Notes under the pieces: model-generated
The model's input: the letters and a program-made list of their open reading frames with translations, nothing else
Databases searched by the model: none
Told to the model about the DNA's origin: nothing
Shown: piece after piece, positions 9,243 to 21,246 of the stretch
Position numbering within the stretch: the stretch's first letter is position 1
Layout of the letters: every line of letters starts with the position of its first letter
Program-made: the position numbers and the translations under genes
Assembly: GCA_009733575.1 (NCBI GenBank)
Contig: ML769437.1
Coordinates: 223,626 to 287,625 of the forward strand
Direction of reading: 5' to 3'
DNA length: 64,000 nt
Source: Gymnopus androsaceus JB14
Lineage: Eukaryota > Basidiomycota > Agaricomycetes > Agaricales > Omphalotaceae

Positions 9243-12200
9243 ATATGGGAATGACTAGCGTGCATTAACCAAAGTTCACGTCCCAACGGTAAAATGCTGG
9301 GGAAAAGTCGAAACAAATCTATAGGACACACGATTGTAAAGTCGGTTAGCGAGAAGCATTCTAAAGCGCAGCAGTTCGGGGACCAACTTACCGTGACTCG
9401 CTATCCTCGCTTAATCCCCTTCCACACAGTTGACCCAAATGTATCCAATCACAGACTCAGTCCACCATTCCTCTACTATTAGAATACTTTACTACTCTAT
9501 CCAGCGCGTCAGCCTATTCGTCTCTCGCTCCTTCCCTTGAAATCAGGACGTTCCAGGATCATTCCGCGCGGGTCTCGATCACACAATGATCTTTCCTCCA
9601 GTCGTCGTCTAATCCAGGTATGTTGGGTCTATATACATAACACCCCACCCGGACCAATGTGCAGCCGCACCCACCCCCGTCACCCACCACGCTCTTCTTT
9701 ATACATCATGCCAGCCGGTACGCACGTTTCGATAGAGTAGATCGCGCACGTTCTAAAACCAAGCCCACAGGGACCGATACCGCAGGAGGAAGACGCACGA
9801 TCCACCAGGCCTTTTTGGGCCATTTTTTGTTGTATTCCGTTTATTTTCTCCACGAACAAAAATCAGCATGCTATTTGAGTTTGACCTTAACACAATTTCC
9901 CTTTTGGAGAATCACGTTTACATTTGCGAATACGTAACCCCACCTATCAGCCGTTGAGAGGCCAAGACCAACGGGCGAATGCACGGGTCATAAGAAAGGG
10001 TATATTAGTGGGCCGTTAATCTCGCGATTGACGGCACTAGTCAGCTAGCGCCGATCACCGATTTCATGACCCCCTTGGACGCTCACTCTGCCTCCAACGA
10101 ACGTTATCACACTGGCTGGGCCAAAATCAGAGAGGAGAGGTCAACAGTGACCACCAGCTTATCCGAGCAAACGGCCACAAACGATATAGAAACAATTAAA
10201 TAGTCACGTATCCAGAGTTGTTGCCACCCCCAGTGCATATAGAAAATCCTGAGACTAAGCGGTACGCTCCTCTCACGCCACAAGACTTCCTCTCACGTGT
10301 GCCACGTGCCAGAACCGTGAGTGAGTACGTGCTCAGGATGCAAAGCTCCCATGGCAGCCAGGCGCGGACCCAGCAACTGCACTCGCCCCGAGCTCTTGAC
10401 ATGCAGCCACTGCCATTACGGTGGATCAGATCACATGCTTAGACTCACGTGCTCTAATACGCTCAAAACCAGCGATGCTGTGTCCCCAGCAACCGAGAAA
10501 CGACGCAGCTATCACCCCCAAAGGCCCCCAGCTGCAATTCCACTCCTCAAAGCCCTCGTGTATGAGACGCGCTGATGTAAGCCGACAAAGTGTCTGAGTA
10601 TACGATCGAAGAAGATAATCAAGTTCTGCGCGGGAACCAGGTGGGCGTATGCCCATCTCTCGAGGCCATCACCTCTATGCGCGCTCATTTGAGTATCAAG
10701 TAAACTAAATTATGGATCCGCGGCGTTTGACGCAGTGCACCACACTGCATTCTCTTCGTTCTTTGTGTTGTTCTTATTCCCTGGATGTTTCTTCTTCAAT
10801 TGTAGGTATATTGATATTCCGTCTCCCTTCTTTGTATCTAGAGTCCTATTTTTGTCTCTTGTTTCCTCGTCACCATATCTTTTCATTCTCTATGATTCAT
10901 CCTGTCTTATTTTTCTATGTGGTTCTAGCGAGGGGATAAAGAGTAAGGCAGGGTCGATCCTTAGCAGAACACACATGTAGTGCTGCGCGAGAAGCACTAT
11001 TCCGAAACCAGTAAGCTGTGTAAGTTATTTTATTCAATCGCCTGGCATCCATAGGAACGGTCTATAAGAGCGATGCCTCTTCTGCTGTGCACGACGTACC
11101 GAAGAAAATGCTCAAGCAAATGATCCCAGAGTTATTCCTAGCGCTTCTGAGGGGAAGCAGGAAACAAAGGGTCATAATGAGGCGTAATGTACACAGGCTC
11201 AACGAACGCAGTGACAACCCCAAGACCAGGTAGCAATTTCCATGCCAATCTCCCTGCGGAAGAGCGTTCGTGGCGCGCGATGTCCATAAGTCCAATGCGT
11301 CTGAGAGGAAGATAGGCATCAGATGCGTGAAAGTGTCCGGAAGGTGGTGCATACGTCTAGACGTATTCACTAGCGCCGCCCTCAGTAGCTGTATCGTCTG
11401 TTTGGACTGATTGCGTACATTTGAGGGATGCGTGTGCCAACTGTAATTGTAGAGCTTACGACTTCCACCTTCTGCCAGTGACCACCATGCGCTGGAGCCG
11501 CTACCAGCGTAAGGCCAGCAAGTCCCCTTGTGCACAGCACAACCGCATATAGACAGACAAAAATCGAACAACTTCGCAACACGGACTGCAGGGAGGGGCG
11601 AGAGCAAGAACTCGAAAATCAAAACATGTTACGCGTGTTAGTAGAAGAAACTATACCATAACGCAATGGGATGTGACGTGCGCTACATTTCAGGGATCTT
11701 GTGGTGAAGCTTCTAGTACGGCACTGTGTTAAGGAACGCATCTGGAGAATAGTCGTTTCTCCCTCGTTTGCCAGTCACGAGAACCCTCAGATCGTATTAT
11801 ACGTTTGCGATTCCACCATGTAGCAGTTCGTTCCTACTCCTCATCGCTGCCACCCAACTTGAATGGTCTTCAGAGACTCGCAGTTGACCAACCAATTATG
11901 ACTGCAGGCGCAATTCTAGTCCTATCTGTCTCCGTCTGACCATGAAGTGACTTGATACCAAGCTCCCAAATAGAAAGTTCTATTCGGAGGAACGCGGTTA
12001 ATTGGCTGTGTGTCGAACGGAAGGCGGTGGTTGACGAGTCTCTCAAGAACTGCTGCGTAGAGTCGGTGTGATGCTTTCATATTTTATGTAATTGTGGTCA
12101 TCGTGTAATCTATGGTCTTGACATAGAAGACTTCGAGCTCACTTTTCTATCTATGTAACGGTCTAGTCTCGTCATGTTCTCGATCTATATGTACTCATTG

Positions 12201-13082
12201 ATTGCTCCCGTGATGGTAGCTCCGGCGAAATATTTTTTAAGAAGTAATATAGTATATAGTTAATGTGACTATGAATCATTGCGTATTGAATTGTCTCTCT
12301 ATTAAAGTGTTAAGATATAAAATCCTAACAGGAATTCTTCTCTCAACACATGTAAATTCGCTTATTGCCAGTAACTGTCTGCGGTGATTGCGATTGCATT
12401 TTCTCTAGGTGTAGCTTCTTGGCGATCCGATCTTTTGCTCATAGCTCTGATCACTTATCAGCCTTTGTCTCTGTGTATCCTTCTATTAGTGGTACATTAT
12501 GTATTTCTCTCTTTCTCCTTTCCTTTTCTTATTCGTCAAATCCCACTGCTTTAGATCGCTTCGCTTCCTATGTTATCTTCTGTCATGTTCCGACTTCGTC
12601 TAGAGTGTATCTCTGTCATGCCCCGGCTGGGTTATGTCTCATTGATGCATTCCAAAGCTTCAAAAGCTATCCTGCTGGCTGGTGCCGATGATTCCGGACT
12701 TCCAACACATGAAGCGTAGAGAATAAACAGCTTTACTTACATTTAGCCATGTAGGTGAGGTACTGTGTGCGTCTAAGCACTTGCGAGTTCGGCAATCAGA
12801 CTAACCCTTTATCCCTGAAAGATAGATACTAGAAATACGAGGGTAGCGCTGCCACTATTTATAAGTAGACCATCTCCCCGCCTTTCAAGTCGACCAGCAA
12901 TTGCAAGAAGCTGAAAGTCAGGCAATCGATGATAGTAAATTGAGTCTGACGATGGGAAGCTTACCCTATAACTTCAAGCCACTCTGTTTACTCTTTTCCA
13001 CACACACAGTACTGAGCTCAAAACTGAGTAAGTGGTAAGAGTTATTGAGAATCCCTTGGGCTTTGATTTCTATGTAATGGTT
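9243..13082. other. Long gene-free stretch
   Basis: Nearly 4 kb without a convincing gene. Open frames here start at non-ATG codons, lack splice-supported extensions and do not resemble known proteins. CACGTG boxes occur near 10295-10305 and 10445. T-rich tracts lie at 10750-10910 and 12400-12600. No terminal repeats were recognised. Confidence 0.5.
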
Positions 13083-13265
13083 TATAGCTGCCCTGGTCAA
13101 GCCGAATTGTAGATCTAGATGTTTCGAAGTTCGATTCCTACAGGAGCCTGAGGAGTTGTCTATATACACACATCAGACGGATCGTCGGTGTATATTCGAG
13201 TCTGCCTAGGGGAGGAGTGGATATACCGTCTATTGCGGTAGCTTTCCTTTTGAGATTTTCGGGTG
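13083..13265 (-). pseudogene. Decayed duplicate of the IES6 5' region (exon 1, intron 1, exon 2 edge)
   Basis: The revcomp reads ATG CCA CCC GAA AAT CTC (MPPENLKRKATAIDG), followed by GGTATATCCAC, GTAGGAATCGAA, GTTTCGAA and CAATTCGGCTTGACCAG. This is the same order as IES6 exon 1 - intron 1 - exon 2 at 9235-9108. An insertion of about 60 bp interrupts the exon, and the copy stops just after GGCAGCTAT, inside exon 2. Substitutions in the exon fall mainly at third codon positions of the NLKRKATA frame. The intron is retained, so this is a DNA-level duplication, not a retrocopy. Confidence 0.7.
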
Positions 13266-13500
13266 GCATCGTGTAGGATTACAAAAACAAAGAAAGAAGA
13301 TTGTGGGTGTTTAAGTCGTGACAGCTTATTGCCTTGACCTGTAAAGAAAGGTAGGTTACGAAGGATTTATAGTGAGACAGAGAGAAACCCATATTAAACC
13401 CATTTTAATTCCCATTATCTAAAAGCTAGTACAGTATTAAGTAGAAAAGAACGAATTACAGTAAAGAAAATTTCCGTGTACGCAATTCTTCAGTACTTGA
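13266..13500. other. Short intergenic stretch
   Basis: AT-rich, no gene seen; 3' side of the secreted beta-sandwich-like gene. Confidence 0.4.
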
Positions 13501-14799
13501 TTAAGCCGGAGCTCCTGCCACAGGAGTCCCTCCAGTCGTCACCGTAGTTGGTACAGCCCAATATCCCCAAAAGCTCGTACTCGTCCGTATGCACCTTCAT
13601 CCACTGCTGCTGGCCAGCTAGAGTAATCGAATCCTGGTTGTTCAAACCCAGCCGGGACAGAACCGGGGAACGCACTCCACTCTGAGCTCGTAAAGATGTA
13701 CGAAGTCGATGTACAATCCCCAGTGGAATAATCATTTTGCGACGTAACCTCTATCGAGGCCAGCACGCCCGCCGGGTTCGATGTATTGCGTTGTTGATCG
13801 CATACACGTTGTTGATCGCATACACTGCGAACACGATTTCTGGTCCCTGGATATTCTCCACGACGTACTGCTGGGCAATCAGGGTGTCCGTCCCGCTTCC
13901 AACAAACAAGCCATTGATATAGAGAGAGGACTGGTCGTCTGCAATGATGAAGATGGTCGCGCTAGCGGAGGTATGGCCAGCAGGAAGAGTGTACGTGTAT
14001 AGGAAAGCTCTGGCACCAGCAGGAGCAATATCAAACGGGCCCGAAACCTCGTCCGTCCAGATCCAGGACGATGATGTGAACGTCAAAGGGTCTGTCCCGG
14101 CAAGAATGGCATCACCCCAAGGCCCAATTCCCATAGCTACCCTGGGAGACCGCATTGGCCCAAGTAGCATCGTTGAAATATAGCTGCTGGAAACCAGTGG
14201 GTACGCCACCTTCGACTAGCGCGCCATGTAGTATCGGAGACTATTGGAGTCGTCGTGCCATCTGTGTAGGTGATCACTGCAGCCACCAGCAGACCCGCAG
14301 GATTTGGTGTAGTCCCCTCGTTCGTTGCATCCACCGCGATTAGCACATCACATCCACGGTCTGCGGGAGGGCAGGACAACTCGACACATGTAGTGCTGGT
14401 TAAAGTCCAACCAGAGCTGAGTAATGATTTCATTGCCGTTAACATAGAGCGTGCCCTCGTCGTCCACGGCGAACGAGATGGTCAGGAATGCGGGAGTTTT
14501 GCCTTGGGGAGGAGCAAAGGTTTTACGGAAGGCTCGTGAACCACCAGGCGCATTTCCTGAAGAGAGTTCGGGTGTCCAGATCCAGTTGGAGGAGGCAAAG
14601 CTGAGTGTCGGAGTTGTACGTTGGACGAGGTCTCGAACGTTGTCTGTTTAGATGCGTTCATTGAAATCTGGAAAAATGTAGACTTTGACTCACTTCCAGC
14701 AATGCTAGCTCCAGCGACAGAGCTAATACCAGCAAGAAGAGCCAAGGTAGCTGCAAAAGGAAGGTACGAATCAGAACGCGTAAAGGAAATCAACGACAT
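13501..14799 (-). pseudogene. Secreted tandem beta-sandwich (galactose-binding-like) protein, many frameshifts
   Basis: Exon 1 (14799-14694) encodes a signal peptide (MSLISFTRSDSYLP...ATLALLAGISSVAGA). A 50 bp intron leads to exon 2 at 14643. The mature part has two similar modules: TPTLSFASSNWIWTPELSSG with SRAFRKTFAPPQGK and LYVNGNEI, then PLTFTSSSWIWTDEVSGPFD with ARAFLYTYTLPAGH and LYINGLFVGSGTD. The SSxWIWT...RAFxYTF...LYxNG pattern looks like carbohydrate-binding or rhamnosidase-type sandwich domains; this fold call is an inference. The tail ends TTVTTGGTPVAGAPA at 13501. At least six one-base frame changes are needed between about 14420 and 13590. An 18 bp direct duplication (GTGTATGCGATCAACAAC twice) lies near 13800-13835. 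It is therefore called a pseudogene unless the indels are sequencing errors. Confidence 0.6.
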
Positions 14800-15898
14800 G
14801 GGTGAGTGCGTACATTTCAGGACTTGGTGAAGCTTGAACATTGTTAGACCTGGGTATGATTCTTTCTCTTGCACTGAACCCAGCTTTTATACGTCGCATC
14901 CCTGTAGGTTTCGAATGTGCACGGCTGCTCACGATGATGTTCATACATCCTGTTGAATGTGGCGAAATTGCTGAAGCATATTTTCTGCCTGTGCATAGGA
15001 GATGCTTGAAATGAACGGTCGGGATTTGGCTGAGAGCGGTGGGTCGAGACTCGAGGTTCAGGATACGGGAGTTGTTGTTGGCGTGAATGAGTATTGTCAG
15101 CCAAATAGACTCGACTTCCGGATCTAAGGAAAGATAATAATAAACGAATCAGCCACAGTCAGGACGTCCTTCAAAAGTAATTAAACCACCCTTTAAGGTG
15201 CCTTCATTATTTTGCTTGCTCCGTAACTAGCAGACCCTTCTTGCACCTGATCAAGTCAGCCCTTGTTCGCCCCAAGATGCATATTTGTGCCTGGTCCCTT
15301 CGAAGTGCATACCTTGCCACTGGCATGACAAGACACAAGGGTTACCCGATGTCCGCTCCCGAGAACATAACTCCCAACTGACAGTAAGTAGCACCGCTCG
15401 GCGCTACACCTCAGGTAAAGCGGAAACGGTAAGGCTATGCAGCACTTTCGAGGACTCTTCACGCCAATCAAGTCGACATCGATGGTTCGGATGTCTTTAT
15501 GCAAAAGACGCACCGTTACTATGCTTCTAGACGTAGAAACGGATTGAAGTTTATCACTGCGCTGCTGCAGCTCGAGCAACACCCTCGAGACGGGGGAATG
15601 GGATAGCTCTGAGTGCCGAGTTGGATCGTTAACGGGTAAATCGACGGGCGGTTTCCAGCGAGTGCTTTGGGCGAACTACAGGGAAGCTCGAGAGTACCGG
15701 GTATGTGAACTGCCTCCATTCGAATAGAGTAACTTGAGAGTAAGCTCTGGCGCAAAAGAACAACGTGTAAAGCGATAACTTACGATTCAAGTATCTCCCT
15801 GCCACATTACTGAAGTGTGATCATGAAGAGAAGATAAGCGCCGGCTTCACGCTTCTTTGTTCCGAATTACTACATGCTCTCTCGGACGCGTTAGAACA
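14800..15898. other. Intergenic between divergent genes
   Basis: No supportable gene. It is the shared upstream region of the minus-strand secreted protein and the plus-strand chromodomain gene. Confidence 0.5.
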
Positions 15899-18800
15899 AT
15901 GGCCCGTTCCAAGAAGAAGGCCCGTCTGGAAAAGTCTTCTCCACAGCCAGAGGAAGAGGATGAGGCTGAGGAAGAGAATGGCTTTCAGGTTGGTGCGTTA
16001 GTATCGTACTCTTCTTACTCAGTGGCGGCTTGATTTAAGCTCAACTCAACAGAGTATTTCAAAGCCGCAAGAGTAAGCGATGCGAGCGAATGGGTATGTC
16101 CTGTCATATTCTTTACCTCTTGCCTAGCTCTAAAACGAATATAAATCCAGGAATATTTCGTCAAAGTACGTCCAGGATCCAGTGCTGTGTTGAAACTGAG
16201 ACCTGAGAAATCTCCTAGTGGTTTGGATACGACGATCCGGATGATGATACGTAGGGTCGCATCGCTGCCACTTCTTCCACGATGCACTGATCTCAGCACG
16301 ACAGATGGGAGCCTCAGGAGAATATCGCAAGTTGCCAACGTTTGCTCGCCTCATTCTGGAAGGAGGTCGGTACCGATAACAAGGACTATCCCCCTGGTTA
16401 TGAATGCTATCCATCTGATACATGGATCAGTATGTCTCCTTTACGCTCATTTATAGACGATGCTTGACGATGCTCTAGAGAAGGAAAAAGCTTGGTTTTT
16501 GGCACACTCTGATGACGAGAAGAAGAAGAAACGAATTGCACAACAAAAGGCTAGAGAAGCGGAGCAAGCAAAGAAGGAGGCGAAGAAGAAGAAGAAGGAG
16601 GTGCGCAGGATTGTCTTTCTTTCATTTCTTTGTTTCGCTGATCGTTCTGGTACAGGCGAACAGCGCCAACGTCGCCAAGATTACTATGGCGAAGAGGGCC
16701 CCTAGAGCATCGTCTTCCGCCTCAGCAGAGGTTCGAGTGAAAAAGGTTCTATCATTTCCAAAACATTGTGTTCTGTTAAATTTATCCGGTACGCGCAGGA
16801 GTCCGACAAATCAAACACTGCAACGGCTTTGGGGAAACGAAGGAGATCCAAATCGGAATCATCTTCTGAATCAGACACGCCATTGCAAAAAACTGAAAAG
16901 CAACGGTCAAATCCGAAGCAAGTGAGTTTTGATTGTGTTTATTAGTCTTCCTCATGTTGACATGGGGGATGTAGAAGAAGAAAAAGAACACAACTCCCCT
17001 TGCTCCCAAAGACGACACGAAAACTGTAAGTCTTTTCTTGAATACTCGCAACATGCGCTTGATTTGTAGCAGGCACCACCCGCACAGGACCCCGCTTCCC
17101 TGTTTTCCGACGAAAAATCTGTGTGTTCCAGCTCTTTTCGTTTGCTCAGCACACTCTTACTCTGTTCAATGTAGGTAACAGTGGCTGCTTCCCTGTTTGG
17201 TGACGAGAAATCTGTAGGTGCCCTTGTTCCGTTCGCTCAACATACGCTCAGTTTGAAGTAGGCACCAGCGGCGGAGGACCCTGCCTCCCTGTTCGACAAC
17301 GAGAAAACTGTAGGTACCCTATTTTCGTTTGTGCGGTGATATACTCAACTTGGTGTAGGTCCCAGCAGCAGAGGACCCCGCGGCCTTGTTCTCCCTGGAC
17401 GCAAAGGCAAATTCTCGGGGACAATCTCCCAAAGAAAAGATTGTCTCATCTCCAGCTCCTGATCGTCTCTCCAACTCTCGGACGCCTAGCGCTCCCCCAG
17501 CAGCGGAAACGAGTCGCGTCAGCAAAAAGCCAACCTTACCGCGTTTACAAACAGGCCCATCTGGGTCCATAGGTCCAGCTTCAACTTCCTCATTACCTGG
17601 ACAGGCATTCGCAAAGTCTGCGACTTCTACTCCGACGATCCCCAAATCCAACCGGGCTGCATTCCTACCAAAACCAAAACCATCTCTTCGTGTCAAAACA
17701 GATATTTCCGCCTCCGCCTCTTCAGGGAGCGGAATCTCTACGAAACAACGTTTGGCGCAAACGGCAATGCAAATGACTACGCCTACGGAGAAGGTTTATG
17801 AGCCAACGCGCCCTTTACCCCCTCAGAAATCGACATCTGGTATCCTGAGTGGTATGAGCTTCAAGAAGCGTGGGCCTCATGTAAAGGCATCTCCGACAAT
17901 AACGACTGCAGACATCACTCCACGGAATTTACCCGTTTACTCTCCACAAGATACGCCTGCCTCCGCTCCAAGCAGCTCTGTACCTGCCAGTGCTACTTTT
18001 ATATCTCCACCGTTGCATGTGCCTAAGGATGTGCTTTCTGCTAACGTGCACCCCCCCATTTCGCGCAAACGCAAGTCGAATGGCGAGGTTCAAGCTCAAG
18101 CTCAACTTCCCCCGCGAGAGTCGCGTTCATTTTCGATGAATGAGGTTCCCCCTGCTAGTTCGAGTGCAGAAATGCTGCCCTCTGAATGCCATGATGTCGA
18201 AATGGCTCCGCTGATGGATTTCGACCCACCACCGCCAGTTGCTCCTGCTAGGTATGTTCTTCTAGATTCTAATGTTGCAATCCGGGTCTGAAGGTTCATA
18301 TTAAGCGCAAACTCTCCCATGATAGTAAATTCTCCACTGATAGACGAAGCTGAGAAATTCCTGCAGTCCGTGATTCCTCCAAAGTACGTCTTATGATGAG
18401 AGTGGATTACTTCTTTTTACTGAATTATCATCGATTTACAGAGTATCTGATGAGCCTTTCCAACCGAATCCGGAATCGCCACTAGCACAGCATGTTATCC
18501 CGTCGTTCACGCGTCGGTGAGTTTCCTTTTTCAACTGCACAGAAAATGTCATTAATATATCAATTATTCTTGCAGGAGGCCCGAAAAGGAGCAAGCGATT
18601 TGGACTGGCAAGATTCTTCTAGACGATAATGATGCGGAACGTATAGTTTGTACGGAAGGCGTGCTGATGCCTTCACCTTCGTCTGGTCAACAAGCAGCGT
18701 TGGCGCAGGGTGCTATGCCTTTGAGAGTGGCGATGTCGTACAAGGGCGACGGGCTGGTGATGAAAACGTTCTATGGTTTAGATGCGTTAGATGGTATTCT

Positions 18801-20639
18801 AGACGCGTTTAATCCGGTACAGGAATGGGGGTGGATTGGTTCTGTGGACGAGGAGGGGACCGGAAATCTGGGGAAGGTAGCAGAGTTTTTGCTTGCGCGA
18901 AAATTAGTGAGTCTTTTTCCTGTATTTGTATACTACCGGTGATCTAACCTTTTCACAGGTCGTCTCTTTACCTGTGATCGTCGAGAACAAAACTGCCGCG
19001 CTTATATTGCTATACCCTTCCACCATCATCCATCATCGCTTTCCAGATACTACTTCATTTCCTACAAGCGAGACCGCTTTGATTGCAGCGATGTATTCCT
19101 GGGTCCTTGGCGCAGACGACCGTTCACGGGAAATTACCCAGAGACATTATAAACGATTGGACGATGCTCTTGACAGAAGAGATCCCAAGCTACCGCAAGG
19201 GCTATATGACATATACGACAACCCCCGCAGTACAGTTTTCGGGCTTCAAACCGGACCTGAAGCACGCCACAAGGATGTTGGAGGTTTCCGAACTTCTTCA
19301 TGACTATCTGGGGTCGGGCGGCGATCGACCTTTCGCATTATGGCCACCGACGGATTCAGAAGCCTTTCGAGGCTCGAGCATTCCTCAGCTTGAAATGCAG
19401 ATGTTGTTAGCGTTTTTGAAGGAGTATCCGGCAGCGATTCGACCGAGGCATCGTTGGGGTGGAACATGATAGCTTCCTTGAGGGCCATTTTTGTGCATGT
19501 CAATTCTCTGAATGCAGGTTCAGGGAATATCAAGGATATGCCCAATCTCGCAGGGTATCGAACGTTGAACGATGTGCGATTCTTCGTCTATGGATCTAGT
19601 GATATCGTGAACCCTCGTTTCCCCAACATAACGGAAGAAATTTGGCACATAGGTAGGCGTATTCTCTAATCGATGAACATCGGCTAACTGAATTTATAAG
19701 GTGGCATCCTAGCACTCACTCCGAGCGCATTGCTCTCTGATCCTCTTGGAGTGTATGAAACGGATCCAGCAAGTAGAGGAACACGATATCTGGGTGTGCT
19801 ATACCTCGCCTGCCTCCATTGGAATGGCCGTTACTCTCATGTACCGCGGTAATGAGGATGCGGTTAAGAAGCGAATAGCATGTACTGCATTCGAACATGG
19901 CCCGCGTCACTCTAAGAGTCGTACTACCGTCGCAAAAGAGAGCGATAGCGGTGATGGCGTTGATGAACCTATACGGTGCACATGCGACGGATTTGCACTG
20001 GAATGGCTTCTGGAGGCGATAGAAGACGAGTTTGTTTCAATTCTGGGGGCTCCACCTATCCCTGCATCTGATCCTTATTGTGATGGACACGGCTACAGTT
20101 GTTCACGGAGACATAGTACGAGATGGAAAACCACGTCGGAAGGACGAATGGGAAAAGTTTTCAGATGATCTCTTGGGCGCTTCGACCGTTACTTCTACAA
20201 CGCATGCAGCTTTCCCTTCCTCACCACCGCCTATGTTCCCCCCTCCCTCACGAGAAGCTCAATACAAGAATCCATTTGCTTCCTGGTTCCTTGACTTGTT
20301 TGATTGCTCTGCTCGCGATCGTCATGAAACGCTTGACTTTTGCGTAAAAGACTTTACGCGGCTGTGCGGTAATTTGCCAGAGGAGGAATGGGAGGAAGTG
20401 ATCAGGAGGGAAATTATGTTTAACCTGAGTCGGATGGCGGTATGTAGGGGGTTCAGGGAGGAGCTCAGACGGTTTGTGGTAGTTACCGGAGATAAAGACA
20501 AGTATCTTGGGTCTGATTCAGGCGGTGTGAGTGCCATTTTTGTATAGTGGAGCTCTCTTTACTGATCCTTTTCTAGTTTGAATGGGTCACGGCTGAGGCG
20601 TTTAGATTCCATGATGAAGCGGATGGGATGGAACTTTAG
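15899..20639 (+). CDS. HP1-like chromodomain protein with tandem exon array; 3' half frameshifted
   Basis: 5' exons: 15899-15992, 16053-16093, a 15 bp microexon 16151-16165, 16219-16250, 16305-16429, 16479-16600, 16656-16730, 16799-16921, 16975-17025, 17073-17120, 17175-17213, 17262-17309, and a long exon from 17359 to about 18251. The chromodomain (about residues 31-90) reads VEYFKAARVSDASEWEYFVK, WFGYDDPDDDTWEPQENIAS, and LLASFWKEVGTDNKDYPPGY. The cage aromatics (Y..W..Y/F) and TWEP motif are present, so it should read methylated histone H3. A Lys-rich helix, a repeat array, a long Ser/Pro-rich linker, and a C-terminal conserved region follow (WTGKILLDDNDAERIV, PLRVAMSYKGDGL...TFYGLDALD, VVSLPVIVENKTAALILLYP). 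After about 19125 the frame changes at roughly 19150, 19450, 19750-19860 and 20070 by one base each. The last exon ends FEWVTAEAFRFHDEADGMEL at 20639. Confidence 0.8.
17026..17400 (+). repeat. Tandem array of exon-intron units inside the chromodomain gene
   Basis: Four successive units begin at 17073, 17175, 17262 and 17359. Each encodes a related peptide: APPAQDPASLFSDEKS, VTVAASLFGDEKS, APAAEDPASLFDNEKT and VPAAEDPAALFSLDAK. The first three are followed by similar introns of 54, 48 and 49 bp (shared TTCGTTTGCTCA...CTCA...TGTAG), and the intron before the first unit (17026-17072) is related too. All introns are phase 0, so unit gain, loss or skipping keeps the frame. Confidence 0.8.
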
Positions 20640-21015
20640 GCTAATACTGCTCTTGATAATGTTCTTGTACCTGTACCTATCATGGTGCGACACTGCACCG
20701 TAGTTGATGTGAAGACGGGACGGTACTTCCAGCTCTACGCAAGGTCTGTTTGTGCTTGAAATCATGGTCCTACAGCACATCTATGTGAATGAGTCCTGGT
20801 GGATACTACAACCTCAGTGGAGGAGGGAACTAATGGGCAAGAAGGATGAGGACATCAGAGTGATCAAGGTTTTATAGCTCATCCACCTATAAAAATTCTG
20901 TGTACTGTGAGAGTGCATATATGCAGAATATTTCAGTGTATCGAGCCTTGATACATCCCAACGCACCCTGGCTTCAGAAAATGTCACTGTAAGGAGTGTG
21001 ATCATGTGCTTAAAT
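20640..21015. other. Intergenic
   Basis: Downstream of the chromodomain gene; nothing recognised. Confidence 0.4.
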
Positions 21016-21129
21016 GCTGCCCGGGAAGGCGTGATAGATGCTGTACTTCCCAAGCTAAGCACGGATAAATCCTGTACTTACGCTGCCCGGCAAGTCATGA
21101 TAAATGCCGTACTTCGAAATTTAAGCACG
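21016..21129. repeat. Two-copy direct repeat ending at the tRNA 5' end
   Basis: GCTGCCCGGGAAGGCGTGAT at 21016 and GCTGCCCGGCAAGTCATGAT at 21082 start two related copies about 48 bp long. Both end in TAAGCACGG, with a period of 66 bp. The last bases of copy two are the first bases of the tRNA gene. Confidence 0.65.
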
Positions 21130-21226
21130 GCCTGATGGTCTAGTAGCATGATTCTTCCTTCGGGAGGTCCCGGGTGCTTAGGTGCCTTCATTGGAAGAGG
21201 TCCCGGGTTCAATTCCCGGTCAGGCC
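21128..21226 (+). tRNA. tRNA-Pro (anticodon CGG) with 27 bp intron
   Basis: The acceptor stem GGCCTGA (21128-21134) pairs perfectly with TCAGGCC (21219-21225), followed by discriminator C, as expected for eukaryotic tRNA-Pro. The B box is GGTTCAATTCC, with a CCGGG/CCCGG T stem. The anticodon stem CTTCC (21153-21157) pairs with GGAAG (21192-21196). The loop is TTCGGG + intron + T, giving anticodon CGG at 21160-21162. The intron (21164-21190) starts one base 3' of the anticodon, the canonical position. An A-box-like TGGTCTAGTAGC is present. Confidence 0.92.
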
Positions 21227-21231
21227 CATTA

Positions 21232-21246
21232 CTTTTACTTTTTTTT
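21232..21246 (+). terminator. RNA polymerase III terminator
   Basis: A TTTT at 21232-21235 and a run of nine T at 21238-21246 directly follow the tRNA-Pro gene. Confidence 0.8.

Noticed and set aside
10321..10575. A frame with Cys pairs (CSGCKAP...CSHCHYGG) resembling a zinc ribbon
   Set aside because: It starts at GTG, has no splice-supported extension and no recognisable family; probably chance.
11062..11622. A 186-codon minus-strand frame and an overlapping frame with a signal-peptide-like start
   Set aside because: Both begin at TTG codons, an ATG just upstream is followed at once by a stop, and no conserved block was seen.
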